64,000 bases of DNA from Gordonia jinghuaiqii (GCF_014041935.1 NZ_CP059491.1:4402001-4466000); one strand, 5' to 3'. Positions 45,281-54,711 are shown, counted from the stretch's first letter. A program made the numbers and translations. The notes: generated by a model from the sequence alone, not told the origin.

Positions 45281-46456
45281 TCAGCGAGGCAGTCCCAGTC
45301 CCCGCTCGGCAACCAGATTGCGCAGCACCTCGTTGGTTCCGCCCGCGATCGTGAACGCACGGGCATACAGGAACGCGTCCTGCCACCAGCCGTCGGCGAG
45401 CGCGGCGGGATCACCCTCGACGCGGACGGAGTCGCCCGCCTGGACCGACATGCCGTACTCGGCCAGCGCCAGGTTCGTCTCGCCGAAGAAGATCTTCGAC
45501 AGCGCAGCATCGGCGGCATCACCGGTCCCGGCGACCGCCCGCGACTCGCCGTACGCCGACAGGAGCGCGTTGACCTGCACGGCAGCCGCCAGCCGGCCGA
45601 CCTCCCGGCGCACCTCACCTCGGTCGATCAGCCGCGCGTCGTCGCGGGTCGTCGACGACACGAGGTCCACCAGGTCGTCGAGCGCGCGGAACAGGGTGAC
45701 GCCGCCACCTGCGCTCGACCGCTCCCGCGCGAGGCTGGAGGTGGTCACCATCCAGCCCTTGTTCTCCTCACCGATGACGTTGTCCACCGGCACCTCGACA
45801 CCGTCGAGGAAGATCTCGTTGAAGTCCGCCGTCCCGGTGATCTCGCGCAGCGGCCGCACCTGAACACCCGGACTCTTCATGTCGATGGCAAATGCCGTGA
45901 TGCCCTTGTGTTTCGGCGCCTCGGGATCGGTCCGGGCCAGCAGATAACCCCAGTCGGCGTGGTGCCCGTTGGTCGTCCACACCTTCTGGCCGTCGACGAC
46001 GAAGTGGTCACCCTCCCGACGCGCACGCGTGTGCAGGCCTGCGAGATCGCTACCCGCACCGGGTTCGCTGAACAACTGGCACCAGATGTGTTCGCCCGAT
46101 CGGATCCGTGGCAGGAAGAAGGCCTTCTGCGCCTCGGTACCGAAGTCGATGATGGCACTTGCCGCGAGCAGACCTCCGCCGACCGGCATCGGCGCCCCGG
46201 CCCTGGCGAGTTCTTCGGAGACCACCGCCTCGTGCCGCGGATGCGGATCGGGCAGTCCGCCGTACTCGACCGGCCAGGTGACACCCAGCAACGCTCGGCC
46301 GTACAGTTCCGCGGTCCACTCCCGCAGCGCCGGGATCTCCGACGCCTCGGGAGCACGGACCCCGGCCTTGTGGGGACGTCGAGGCGCGTTACCGGCGCAG
46401 AGTTCGCGCACGCGGCTGCGGAGGTCGTCGAGTTCGGGGTCCTGTCCGAGTCTCAC
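45281..46456 (-). CDS. acyl-CoA dehydrogenase (FadE26-like)
   Basis: A 391-residue flavin-dependent acyl-CoA dehydrogenase with QLFSEPGAGSDLAGLHTRA (FAD/substrate region), VDGQKVWTTNGHHADWG, APKHKGITAFAIDM and the C-terminal AGGTNEVLRNLVAERGLGLPR. It resembles the actinobacterial steroid/branched-chain dehydrogenases that often work as alpha2beta2 heterotetramers with a partner subunit; the divergent dehydrogenase at 46554 is a candidate partner. The start is GTG 46456 with GGGGAAGG upstream. It lies head-on upstream of the mce operon on the same strand, separated by 157 bp. Confidence 0.88.
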   Translation of the reverse strand: MRLGQDPELDDLRSRVRELCAGNAPRRPHKAGVRAPEASEIPALREWTAELYGRALLGVTWPVEYGGLPDPHPRHEAVVSEELARAGAPMPVGGGLLAASAIIDFGTEAQKAFFLPRIRSGEHIWCQLFSEPGAGSDLAGLHTRARREGDHFVVDGQKVWTTNGHHADWGYLLARTDPEAPKHKGITAFAIDMKSPGVQVRPLREITGTADFNEIFLDGVEVPVDNVIGEENKGWMVTTSSLARERSSAGGGVTLFRALDDLVDLVSSTTRDDARLIDRGEVRREVGRLAAAVQVNALLSAYGESRAVAGTGDAADAALSKIFFGETNLALAEYGMSVQAGDSVRVEGDPAALADGWWQDAFLYARAFTIAGGTNEVLRNLVAERGLGLPR

Positions 46457-46553
46457 GGTGAAACCTTCCCGGGGAGATGTCGTTCTGTCTACACTGTGAC
46501 GTGTCTCAATCAGTGAACTGTATCGCTACGTCAGGTTTCGCCACGGAGGATTG
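46457..46553. promoter_or_regulatory. divergent promoter region between two acyl-CoA dehydrogenases
   Basis: This 97-bp gap holds both promoters. It includes a relatively AT-rich stretch at 46485-46535 with the partial dyad TGACGT ... ACGTCA about 30 bases apart, and GAACTGTAT, similar to a motif seen upstream of the P450/hydratase and acyl-CoA-ligase genes (59791 and 60722). GGAGGA at 46545-46550 is the ribosome-binding site of the rightward gene. Confidence 0.4.
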
Positions 46554-47693
46554 ATGGATTTCGAGTTGTCCGACGAGCAACGTGCGATCCGGGATTCGAC
46601 GCGCTCACTATTGCAGCGTCATCCCGGTGCCGCACGTGCCGTCGCGGATTCGCCCTCCGGATTCGACACCGGATTGTGGCGCCAGGGAACAGAACTCGGC
46701 TGGTCCGCGCTCGCGGCCCCCGAAGAACTCGGCGGCCTCGGCCAAGGCGTCGTCGACTTGACTGTCGTCGCGATCGAACACGGCCGGTTCGTCACGGCGT
46801 CACCGTTCATGCCGACGGTCGCGGTTCTCGACGCACTGCTGCACAGCGGTCAGCCGGAACGCCACGACGCACTGGTCGAGAAGCTGATCGGGGGCGAGTC
46901 CTCGGCGGCCTGGGCGTTCACCGAGCCGCACCGATCACCCACCGTCGACGCGCTGCAGACCAGCGCGCGCTCCGCCGACGGCGGCTACCGGCTCACCGGC
47001 GAGAAGGTCACCGTCGCCGATGCGTCCGCGGCGGACGTACTGCTCGTCGATGCGGTTCTCGACGGCCGACCCGCGCGGTTCCTCGTGCCGCGTGATGCGT
47101 CCGGGGTCAAGATCCGGCGCATCGAATCCCTCGACATCACGCGTGAGCTCGACGACGTCACGTTCGACGACGTCCACGTCGATCACGATGGAATCGTCGG
47201 AAGCCCGGACTCCACACGCGCGGCGATCGAGCGCACGCTCGCGCTGATGACCGTGCTCGCGTGTGCCGAGCTCGTGGGCGTCGGCGAGTATCTCCTCGAG
47301 ACCTCGGTGGAGTACGCGAAGGCCCGCGAACAGTTCGGTGTCCCGATCGGCAGTTTCCAGGCGGTCAAGCACAAGTGCGCCGACATGCGCATGTGGGTGC
47401 AGGCGTCGAGGGCAGCCACACTGCACGCGGCCATGTCGCTCGATGCCGAATCGCGCTCGACGTCCAAGGAGACGACCAAAGAGACCGCGAAGGCCGTGAG
47501 CGTTGCCAAAGCGTTTGTCTCCGAATCGATCTGCAAGACCGCGGGCGAAGCTCTCCAGGTACACGGCGGTATCGGTTTCACCTGGGAGCACGACCTGCAC
47601 CTCTACATCCGCCGCGCACGCGCCGATGCCGCGCTGTACGGCGACGCCGACCACCACCACCGGGCGTTGTGCGCGCTGTTGGAGTCCCGGTGA
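46554..47693 (+). CDS. acyl-CoA dehydrogenase (FadE27-like)
   Basis: A 379-residue acyl-CoA dehydrogenase: N-terminal helical domain beginning DFELSDEQRAIRDSTRSLL, a beta domain with WAFTEPHRSPTVDA, and a C-terminal domain with YAKAREQFGVPIGSFQAVKH and VHGGIGFTWEHDLHLYIRRA. This is the shorter, single-domain type common in sterol and bile-acid clusters. The ATG at 46554 follows GGAGGA. It is coupled by a GTGA overlap to the acyl-CoA ligase downstream. It could form a heteromer with the divergent dehydrogenase. Confidence 0.88.
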   Translation: MDFELSDEQRAIRDSTRSLLQRHPGAARAVADSPSGFDTGLWRQGTELGWSALAAPEELGGLGQGVVDLTVVAIEHGRFVTASPFMPTVAVLDALLHSGQPERHDALVEKLIGGESSAAWAFTEPHRSPTVDALQTSARSADGGYRLTGEKVTVADASAADVLLVDAVLDGRPARFLVPRDASGVKIRRIESLDITRELDDVTFDDVHVDHDGIVGSPDSTRAAIERTLALMTVLACAELVGVGEYLLETSVEYAKAREQFGVPIGSFQAVKHKCADMRMWVQASRAATLHAAMSLDAESRSTSKETTKETAKAVSVAKAFVSESICKTAGEALQVHGGIGFTWEHDLHLYIRRARADAALYGDADHHHRALCALLESR

Positions 47694-49210
47694 ACCTGAG
47701 CGAGATAGCCGCCGCGCATCCCGACAAGGATGCGATCGTCCTGGCCGACGGATCGGCACGGGTCAGCTTCGCCGACCTCGACCGACGTTCGGTACGACTC
47801 GCCGACTTCTTTGCCGCACAGGGACTCGCTCCGGGCGACCACATCGCGATCGTGATGGAGAACCGGCCCGAGTTCCTCGAGGTCGCCTGGGCCGCACAAC
47901 GTTGCGGCCTGATGTACACCCCCGTCAACTGGCACCTCACCGCGGCCGAGGCCGAATACGTGGTGAACGACTGCGGCGCCCGCATGCTGATCTCCGGGGC
48001 GGGCGTCGGCGGCCTCGCGGCGAGGATCCTCGCGGGTGCGCCCGGCGTCGAGACGGCCATCGGTGTCGGCGGCCCCATCGACGGGCATCTCGACTACGAG
48101 AGCATCGTCGAGGGGCCCGCCGCGCCTGTCGCCCACGAGCCGGTCGAGGGGTACTACTTCTTCTATTCGTCGGGGACGACCGGTCGCCCGAAGGGCATCG
48201 AACCCACGCACGACTTCCCGCCGTTCGGCACGGGGCTGGGTCTCGACCACATGATGCCCGCCTACGGCGTCGATTCGTCGACGGTCTACCTGTGCCCGGC
48301 TCCGCTGTATCACGCGGCTCCACTGGGATGGTCGCTGGCGATGCAGCGTCAGGGCGCGACCGTCGTCGTCATGCCGTCGTTCGATGCGCAGCAATGCCTC
48401 AGCGCGATCGAGGAACACTCCGTCACCCACGCGCAGTTCGTGCCGACCATGTTCGTGCGGATGCTCAAACTCGATCCCGCGGTGCGTTCCCTGTTCGACG
48501 TGACGAGTCTGCGTCTCGTGGTGCATGCGGGCGCGCCGTGTCCGGTGCCGGTCAAGCAGCAGATGATCGAGTGGTTCGGACCGGTCCTGTTCGAGTACTA
48601 CTCGGGCAGCGAGGGCAACGGGATGACGGCCATCACCTCGCCGGAGTGGTTGTCCCATCCCGGATCGGTGGGCCGCGCGGTCTACGGCAAGGTCCACATC
48701 GTCGACGACGCGGGCACCGAGCTCCCCACCGGGGAGGTCGGGACCGTCTACTTCGCCGGCACGCGAGAGTTCCGGTACCTCAACGATCCGGCCAAGACCG
48801 AGGGCGCCCGCAACCAGCGCGGATGGCAGACCATCGGCGACCTCGGACATCTCGATGCCGACGGCTACCTGTACCTGTCCGACCGGCGCAGCGACCTCAT
48901 CCTCTCCGGAGGAGTCAACATCTACCCGCAGGAGATCGAGAGCGCACTCATCATGCATCCCGCGGTCGCCGATGTCGCCGTCATCGGCCTCCCCGACGAC
49001 GAGATGGGCGAACGGGTCCACGCAGTCGTCGAACTCGCCGAAGGTGTGACCGCCGGCGACACGGTGGCCGACGCACTCATCGCACATTCTCGAATCCACC
49101 TGGCGGGCTTCAAGCAGCCGCGGTCGATGGACTTCGTCGACGAGGTGCCGCGCACCCCAGCCGGAAAGCTGTTGCGGCGCAGACTTCGGGAGGCGTCACC
49201 GGCGTCCTGA
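47690..49210 (+). CDS. acyl-CoA ligase (FadD-type, ANL superfamily)
   Basis: A 506-residue adenylate-forming ligase: phosphate-binding loop YSSGTTGRPKGIEPTH (about residues 158-173), YYSGSEGNGMTAI (the A5 region), GDLGHLDADGYLYLSDRRSD (A7-A8) and the C-terminal catalytic lysine in RTPAGKLLRRRL. It activates a carboxylic acid to its CoA thioester for beta-oxidation. The GTG at 47690 overlaps the dehydrogenase stop, forming a two-gene unit transcribed away from the mce operon. Chain-length or steroid specificity is not readable. Confidence 0.9.
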   Translation: MNLSEIAAAHPDKDAIVLADGSARVSFADLDRRSVRLADFFAAQGLAPGDHIAIVMENRPEFLEVAWAAQRCGLMYTPVNWHLTAAEAEYVVNDCGARMLISGAGVGGLAARILAGAPGVETAIGVGGPIDGHLDYESIVEGPAAPVAHEPVEGYYFFYSSGTTGRPKGIEPTHDFPPFGTGLGLDHMMPAYGVDSSTVYLCPAPLYHAAPLGWSLAMQRQGATVVVMPSFDAQQCLSAIEEHSVTHAQFVPTMFVRMLKLDPAVRSLFDVTSLRLVVHAGAPCPVPVKQQMIEWFGPVLFEYYSGSEGNGMTAITSPEWLSHPGSVGRAVYGKVHIVDDAGTELPTGEVGTVYFAGTREFRYLNDPAKTEGARNQRGWQTIGDLGHLDADGYLYLSDRRSDLILSGGVNIYPQEIESALIMHPAVADVAVIGLPDDEMGERVHAVVELAEGVTAGDTVADALIAHSRIHLAGFKQPRSMDFVDEVPRTPAGKLLRRRLREASPAS

Positions 49211-49330
49211 GCCGATTGATGTCGCACGCGATGTCAACCCGCCACTGCGACATCGGTCGACGTCGCAGCTGCCGATCGATGTCGCACGCGACTTCGATTA
49301 CCGCCGCGGTGCTGACGAGCCACGACGGGG
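49211..49330. repeat. forward-reverse-forward repeat in convergent intergenic gap
   Basis: The 120-bp gap between two convergent acyl-CoA ligase genes contains GCCGAT(T/C)GATGTCGCACGCGA twice as a direct repeat (49211-49231 and 49271-49291, 60 bases apart), and between them the reverse element TGCGACATCGG (49246-49256). The middle element can pair with either flank (9-10 bp stems), so two mutually exclusive hairpins are possible. This suggests a bidirectional terminator or a small dispersed repeat. Confidence 0.65.
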
Positions 49331-50905
49331 CTACGACCGCGCGATCAGCTCCCGGATCTGTGTACGCAGATCGGGTTTGCGCACCTTGCCGCTTGCAGTC
49401 CGGGGCAGCGTATCGACGACCTCGAGCCGTTCCGGCATCTTCTGCCGCGCCAGTCCGCGGGCGGTGAAGTGGTCCCGGATGGCGTCGAGGTCGAGGCCGG
49501 CTCCGGGCCGCAGGACGACGAACACGCACACCTTTTCGCCGTAGCGTTCGTCGGGCATGCCCACGGCCGCGACCTCGGCGATGGCGGGATGCGCCAGCAG
49601 TGCATCCTCGATCTCCTTCGACGAGATGTTCTCGCCCCCGCGGACGATGATGTCCTTCTTGCGGTCGGTGATCGTGAGATAGCCGTCGGCGTCGAGGTGT
49701 CCGATGTCGCCGGTGCGGAACCAGCCGTCGGCGAAGCTCGTCGCGTCGAGCGTGGCGTCGGTGTATCCGAGGAATTGTTCCGGTCCACGGACCAGGATCT
49801 CACCGTCGACGCCGGGTTCGACGTCCTGATCGGCGTCGTCGACGACCCTCACCCGGGTACCGGGGGTGATGCGACCGTCGGTGGTGGCGCGCTTCTCCAG
49901 CGGGTCGTCCGACGATCCAGAGGAGATGGTGGGGTGTTCGGTGGAGCCGTAGCAGCGGAATGCCCGGACACCCAGGCCGTCTGCGCGACGGATCAGATCC
50001 GCGGCCACATTGGCAGCGCCCGTCGTGTATTCGGTGAGGCAGGAGACGTCGGCCCCGGATTGTGCTGCGGCGTCGAGAATTCCGGCCAGATGAATCGGCG
50101 CACCGGCCGACGACTCGATACGATGAGTCGCAACCAGTTCCGCGGCCACCATCGGGTCCCAGGCGTCCATGAGGACGGTGGTCGCGCCCCGGCCCAGCAT
50201 CCGCAGGATGCCCAGCACACCGGCGATGTGGCCCGACGGGAAGACTGCGAGACTGCTCACCTCAGGTCCCCGGCCGCGATGTTCCTCCATGGACCTGACC
50301 TCGGCGAGCAGCGTCGTGTGACTGTGCTGCACGCCCTTCGGGTCCGCGGTGGTGCCCGACGTGTACACGAGCAGGGCACGTTCGGCGGGTGAGCCGGGTT
50401 CATAGGGCTCGAACGTGGCGAAGTCATGCGACGACAAACGCCCGAAGTCGGCGGCGCCGTGCACCGCATCGGCGCCCGACTCCCTGACGACGAACAGATT
50501 CTGCATCGTCGGTATCGCGGCCGCGGCGTCGAACAGAGGAGAACAGTCCCGCCCCCGCCAGGCTCCCGGACCGATGTACACCTTGGCCGCCGACTGCCGG
50601 AGTATGAACGACAGTTCCGCCGGGCCGTAGATCGAGACGATCGGCAGCACCGTGGCGCCGAGGAGCCAGGCCGCCGAATGCGAGACCACACACTCCCGCC
50701 AGTTCGGCAGCTGGACGGCGATCACGTCGCCCGCACCGATCCCGTGTTCGCGCAACGCCGCAGCCACCGCACGAGCCTGGTCGTACAACTCCGCGAGGGT
50801 TGTCGTGTCGACCGGACGCACGGCACTGTGGAACACGACCTCGGTGGATCCGTGGTTCTCCGCGGTCGTCCGGATCTCGTCCGGCAGGGAAGCCGTGCCT
50901 GTCAC
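49331..50905 (-). CDS. acyl-CoA ligase (ANL superfamily)
   Basis: A 524-residue adenylate-forming enzyme: YTSGTTADPKGVQHSH (phosphate loop, about residues 175-190), FRCYGSTEHPTISSGS, GDIGHLDADGYLTITDRKKD and the catalytic lysine in RTASGKVRKPDL. The reading frame extends upstream, but the GTG at 50905 with GAGGAGA seven bases before it is preferred. It is the last gene of a leftward side-chain-degradation operon that begins at the P450, 20 bases after the thiolase-fold gene. Substrate unknown; cyclohexane-carboxylate/steroid-type acids are possible. Confidence 0.9.
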   Translation of the reverse strand: MTGTASLPDEIRTTAENHGSTEVVFHSAVRPVDTTTLAELYDQARAVAAALREHGIGAGDVIAVQLPNWRECVVSHSAAWLLGATVLPIVSIYGPAELSFILRQSAAKVYIGPGAWRGRDCSPLFDAAAAIPTMQNLFVVRESGADAVHGAADFGRLSSHDFATFEPYEPGSPAERALLVYTSGTTADPKGVQHSHTTLLAEVRSMEEHRGRGPEVSSLAVFPSGHIAGVLGILRMLGRGATTVLMDAWDPMVAAELVATHRIESSAGAPIHLAGILDAAAQSGADVSCLTEYTTGAANVAADLIRRADGLGVRAFRCYGSTEHPTISSGSSDDPLEKRATTDGRITPGTRVRVVDDADQDVEPGVDGEILVRGPEQFLGYTDATLDATSFADGWFRTGDIGHLDADGYLTITDRKKDIIVRGGENISSKEIEDALLAHPAIAEVAAVGMPDERYGEKVCVFVVLRPGAGLDLDAIRDHFTARGLARQKMPERLEVVDTLPRTASGKVRKPDLRTQIRELIARS

Positions 50906-50925
50906 CTGTGGTCTCCTCGCTGGTG

Positions 50926-52089
50926 TCACCGTGTCAACAACATGCAGCCGGCGATGGGACCGCCACCCACCGACACCGCCGCAACCTCCGGTGGTTTGGG
51001 GATCTGGCGGTCGCCGGCGAGTCCACGCAGCTGCGTGCACGCCTCATGCAGCACCCAGTACCCGTGCATCCGGCCCGCCGACAACTGCCCGCCGTAGGTG
51101 TTCAGCGGCAGTTGACCGTCGCGCCGGATCCGGCCGCCGCCGTCGACGAACGGCCCGCCCTCGCCGTCTTCACAGAAGCCGAGGGCCTCCAGCCAGGCGA
51201 GGGTCAGGAAGGTGAAACCGTCGTACAGTTCGGCGATGTCGACATCGGCGGGGGTCAGATCGGTTCGGCTCCACAGCCTCGACGCGGCCTCGGTCGCGGC
51301 CATCTTCGGGTAGTCCGCTCGCTGGGTCCATCCACCGACGCCACTCGCCCCGCCGATCGCGGCGACGTGGATGGCCGGATTCGGCGAGGACGATTCGTGG
51401 TCACGATGAGACACCACAACCGCGATCGAACCGTCCACCGGGACATCGCAATCCAGCAACCCAAAAGGAGTCGACACGGTGCGGGCCCCGAGATAGTCGT
51501 CCATGGTCATCGCGTCGCGGAAGACCGCTGCCGGGTTGAGCGCCGCGTTGGCCCGGGCGTTCAGCGCGATCGCACCCAGTTGCTCCCGAGTTGTACCGAA
51601 TTCGTACATGTGGCGTTGGCAGTGCATGGCCAGCCAGTTGGCAGCCGAATATGCGTCGGCAGCAAGCAGGTACGGTACATCGCTCATCACCGGCCGGGGG
51701 TCGCGCCGTGGGCGGGGCTTGTCTCCGGACCGTGTGGGGCGGTCGACGGTCCCGCCCATCATCTGCACCGTCCGATAGACCAGGACATGGCGGGCACGCT
51801 TCTCGCCGACGGCCACCGCGGCCTGCTGCACCGGCGCCAGGAGCCCGGCGTCACCGTAGGGGCCGCCGAGTCTCTTGGGCTCGATGCGCAATTGCTGTGC
51901 GGTCTCGTCCGCGGGTACGTCTCCGAGGGTGAGGATCGCGTCGATGTCCTTCGGTTCGAGCCCGGCGTCGGCGATCGCGGCCGACACGCTCTGCATCGTG
52001 AGATCGATTCCGGGCGTGCCGGTTTTGCGCCCGATGTCGGAGATGCCGATGCCGGCGATGATGGCGTCCTGTTCCGGATGGGAGGTCAC
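50926..52089 (-). CDS. thiolase-fold protein lacking nucleophilic Cys (Ltp2-like retro-aldolase candidate)
   Basis: A 387-residue thiolase-superfamily protein. The position of the thiolase nucleophile (normally x-A-C-A-S/T-G) reads PYGDAGLLAPVQQ with no Cys. The H-D-x-F block reads ELYDGFTF with Tyr, and the G-H-P loop reads TYGGQLSAGRMHG. These are features of the Ltp2 group, which with a DUF35 partner catalyses retro-aldol cleavage of steroid side chains rather than thiolysis. The adjacent, same-strand DUF35 gene supports that. The start at GTG 52089 is tentative; GGAG lies about 11 bases upstream. Confidence 0.82.
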   Translation of the reverse strand: MTSHPEQDAIIAGIGISDIGRKTGTPGIDLTMQSVSAAIADAGLEPKDIDAILTLGDVPADETAQQLRIEPKRLGGPYGDAGLLAPVQQAAVAVGEKRARHVLVYRTVQMMGGTVDRPTRSGDKPRPRRDPRPVMSDVPYLLAADAYSAANWLAMHCQRHMYEFGTTREQLGAIALNARANAALNPAAVFRDAMTMDDYLGARTVSTPFGLLDCDVPVDGSIAVVVSHRDHESSSPNPAIHVAAIGGASGVGGWTQRADYPKMAATEAASRLWSRTDLTPADVDIAELYDGFTFLTLAWLEALGFCEDGEGGPFVDGGGRIRRDGQLPLNTYGGQLSAGRMHGYWVLHEACTQLRGLAGDRQIPKPPEVAAVSVGGGPIAGCMLLTR

Positions 52090-52096
52090 TGTGCCG

Positions 52097-52558
52097 TCAC
52101 TCCGGTCTCTCCGCCCCGGTACCGCGGTCTGTCGGTGTGAACACCGGGACGAACAGCTCACCGGCCGGCTCATCTCGTGTCGTCGCAGGCTCGAAGGCCG
52201 CCACGACCCGCATACCGATCTTGACGTCGTCGGGGGCACACCCCACGACGTTGCCCGGCACCCGCAGACCGGGCTGGTCGTCGAGCTCGATCAACGCGAT
52301 CACGTACGGGGTGGAGATGTCGGGACGGTAGCGCTGCACGTTGACGGTGAAGGTGAACACGGTTCCGGTGCCGCCGGTGTCACGAAAGGTGGCCGGCCCC
52401 GCGCAGCCGGGACAGGCAGGCGCCGGCGGGAAGAACCAACGGCAACAAGACGCGCAGTAGGGCAACCGCAGAACGTTGTCCGCGCCGGCGGTCCAGTACT
52501 CGCGGTCGTCGTCGACGACCGAGGGGATCTGTCGCACCCCTCGACTCTCCGCCGTCAC
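52097..52558 (-). CDS. DUF35 OB-fold/zinc-ribbon protein, partner of thiolase-fold enzyme
   Basis: A 153-residue protein with a four-Cys zinc ribbon (YCASCCRWFFPPAPACPGC, about residues 34-52) and a C-terminal OB fold (GTVFTFTVNVQRY, VIALIELDDQPGLRVPGNVV). DUF35 proteins bind acyl-CoA and form obligate complexes with Ltp2-type aldolases or thiolases. It is encoded immediately before the Ltp2-like gene and overlaps the fused dehydrogenase stop (GTGA). Confidence 0.88.
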   Translation of the reverse strand: MTAESRGVRQIPSVVDDDREYWTAGADNVLRLPYCASCCRWFFPPAPACPGCAGPATFRDTGGTGTVFTFTVNVQRYRPDISTPYVIALIELDDQPGLRVPGNVVGCAPDDVKIGMRVVAAFEPATTRDEPAGELFVPVFTPTDRGTGAERPE

Positions 52559-54711
52559 TTGTTCAACGGATCGCGCGGCAGCCCGAGGATGCGCTCGGCG
52601 ATCTGGTTACGGGTGATCTCCGAGGTACCGCCCGCGATCGACATCCCGCGTGCCGCGAGGACCAGGAGACCGGTCATCTTGCCCGCACCCGAGAGGAAGG
52701 CGACGTCGGGACCGATGAGTTCGGCGGACAACCGTGCGCGGTCGCTGATGTGTTCGGCGAGAAGCAGTTTCGTCACATTTCCCTCGGGGCCCGGTCCGGC
52801 GTCGGCGACCGAGCGTGCCACCCGGCGCAGGTTCAGCAGGCGCAGCGCATCCTCGACCGCGAGGAACTCGCCGATCTTCACCGTCGATCCCTCGAGCCCG
52901 TCGGCGTAGCGCTCGGCGAGCTTGAGCATGTACGTCGCCGCTCCCTCACTGCCGGCCGTGCCGCCGCCGATGCTGACGCGTTCGTTGCCCAGGGTCGCGC
53001 GGGCGACCGTCCAACCGTCGTTGGGCTCGCCGACGACGTCGGCGTCGGGGACGAAGACGTCGGTGAAGAACACCTCGTTGAACTCGGCCCCGCCGGTGAT
53101 CTGACGCAGCGGCCGGACCTCGACGCCAGGTGCCGACATGTCGATCAGCACCGCGGTGATGCCCTTGTGCTTCGGTGCTTGTGGATCCGTCCGCACCGTG
53201 GCGAGGCCGCGCTTGCAGAGATGGGCTCCGCTGGTCCACACCTTCTGCCCGTTGATCTTCCAGCCGCCGTCGACGCGCGTCGCCCGGGTCTTGACCGCTG
53301 CCGCGTCCGAGCCCGCGTCGGGTTCGGAGAACAGCTGGCACCAGATCTCGTCGCCGAGCAGTGCCGCCTTCACGAAGCGGTCGATCTGATCCTGTGTCCC
53401 ATGCTGGATGAGGGTCAGGATGACCCAGCCGGTGATGCTGTACTCGGGACGCTTCACACCCGCCGCCGCCAGTTCCTCCTCGATGACGAGTTGCTCCACG
53501 GAATCGGCGGCGCGGCCCCACGGCTTGGGCCAGTGCGGCATCACGTACCCGGTCTCGATGAGCTTCTCCCGCTGTGCGGCTTCGCCTTCCGCCGCCGCGA
53601 TGTCGGCGATGTCGGCCCGCACGCGCACGCGCAGCTCCTCCGCCTCGGGCGGCAGATCGAGACTGTTGGCCCGCGTGATCCCCGCCGACGCGAACGTGAA
53701 CACGTCCCGGGCCGGCTCCTGCCCGCCGAACAGTCCCTTCAGAACCGTCGCGCGACGCAGGTGGAGATGGGCGTCGTGTTCCCAGGTGAAGCCGATCCCG
53801 CCGTGGACCTGGATGTTGAGCTCCGCGTTGGTCGAGTACGCAGGCAGCGCCAGCGTGACGGCCGATGAGGCGGTGAGGCCGAAGGCCTCCACCCCTTCGT
53901 CGGCGGCCCGCGCGGCATCCCACACGGCCGCGGTCGCGGCCTCCGCACCGACGAGCATGTTCGCGCAATGGTGTTTGACCGCCTGGAACGATCCGATGGT
54001 CCGGCCGAACTGTTCGCGGACCTTCGCGTAGGCCACGGCCGACTCGAGTGCGTCCTGCGCGCCGCCGACGGCTTCGGCTGCGGCGAGGGTTCGCGTGAGT
54101 GCCAATGCTGTCGAACCGATCCCGGCAATCCGGGTGACCGGGGTCTCGGCCAGCGTCACCTTCCCCGAGCGACGGGTCGGGTCCAGGTTGGGCTTCGTCT
54201 CGACCGTCACCCCGCTCGCGGACGACTCGACGAGCAGTACGTCATCACCGGCGATGAGCAGGAGTATGTCCGCGAGCGGCGCACCGAGCACCGCACGCGC
54301 CTTTCCGGACGCGGCGTCGTCGGTGGCATCGAGGGACGGCGCGAGTCCGACACCGGCAGTGACCGATCCGTCGACCAACCCGGGGAGCCACCGACCACGC
54401 AGCTGCGCGTCGGCGTACCCGAGGACGGCCGAGGCGATCACGGTGGGCAGGAACGGGCCCGGCGCCACCGCCCGGCCGAGTTCTTCGGTGACGACGACGA
54501 GTTCGGCGATGCCGAACCCCGACCCGCCGTACTCCTCGGCGACGTGCAGACCGAGCCAGCCGACGTCGGCGATCTCCTTCCAGAAGGTGGGGCGCTGTTC
54601 CTCGGGCGCGTCGAGGAGAGCACGGGCCTCGGCGCGCACCTTGCGCTCGATGGTGAAATCACGGACCACCGAACCGAGTTCGACGTGGTCTTCGGTCAAG
54701 GCGATGCTCAT
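52555..54711 (-). CDS. fused two-domain acyl-CoA dehydrogenase (FadE34-like)
   Basis: A 718-residue protein consisting of two acyl-CoA dehydrogenase units. The first spans about residues 1-350 (SIALTEDHVELGSVVRDF to GGIGFTWEHDAHLHLRRA); the second spans about 360-718 (WCQLFSEPDAGSDAAAVKTR, NGQKVWTSGAHLCKRG, SIAGGTSEITRNQIAERILG). This matches FadE34/ChsE3-type single-chain equivalents of alpha/beta steroid dehydrogenases (about 710-730 residues). The ATG at 54711 overlaps the APH-kinase stop. It should desaturate a branched or ring-bearing acyl-CoA. Confidence 0.92.
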   Translation of the reverse strand: MSIALTEDHVELGSVVRDFTIERKVRAEARALLDAPEEQRPTFWKEIADVGWLGLHVAEEYGGSGFGIAELVVVTEELGRAVAPGPFLPTVIASAVLGYADAQLRGRWLPGLVDGSVTAGVGLAPSLDATDDAASGKARAVLGAPLADILLLIAGDDVLLVESSASGVTVETKPNLDPTRRSGKVTLAETPVTRIAGIGSTALALTRTLAAAEAVGGAQDALESAVAYAKVREQFGRTIGSFQAVKHHCANMLVGAEAATAAVWDAARAADEGVEAFGLTASSAVTLALPAYSTNAELNIQVHGGIGFTWEHDAHLHLRRATVLKGLFGGQEPARDVFTFASAGITRANSLDLPPEAEELRVRVRADIADIAAAEGEAAQREKLIETGYVMPHWPKPWGRAADSVEQLVIEEELAAAGVKRPEYSITGWVILTLIQHGTQDQIDRFVKAALLGDEIWCQLFSEPDAGSDAAAVKTRATRVDGGWKINGQKVWTSGAHLCKRGLATVRTDPQAPKHKGITAVLIDMSAPGVEVRPLRQITGGAEFNEVFFTDVFVPDADVVGEPNDGWTVARATLGNERVSIGGGTAGSEGAATYMLKLAERYADGLEGSTVKIGEFLAVEDALRLLNLRRVARSVADAGPGPEGNVTKLLLAEHISDRARLSAELIGPDVAFLSGAGKMTGLLVLAARGMSIAGGTSEITRNQIAERILGLPRDPLNK

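Noticed and set aside
47503..49467. A 654-codon open frame overlapping the acyl-CoA ligase at 47690
   Set aside because: It lies in another phase of the ligase; the product is Arg/Pro-rich without domains, whereas the ligase frame carries all ANL motifs.
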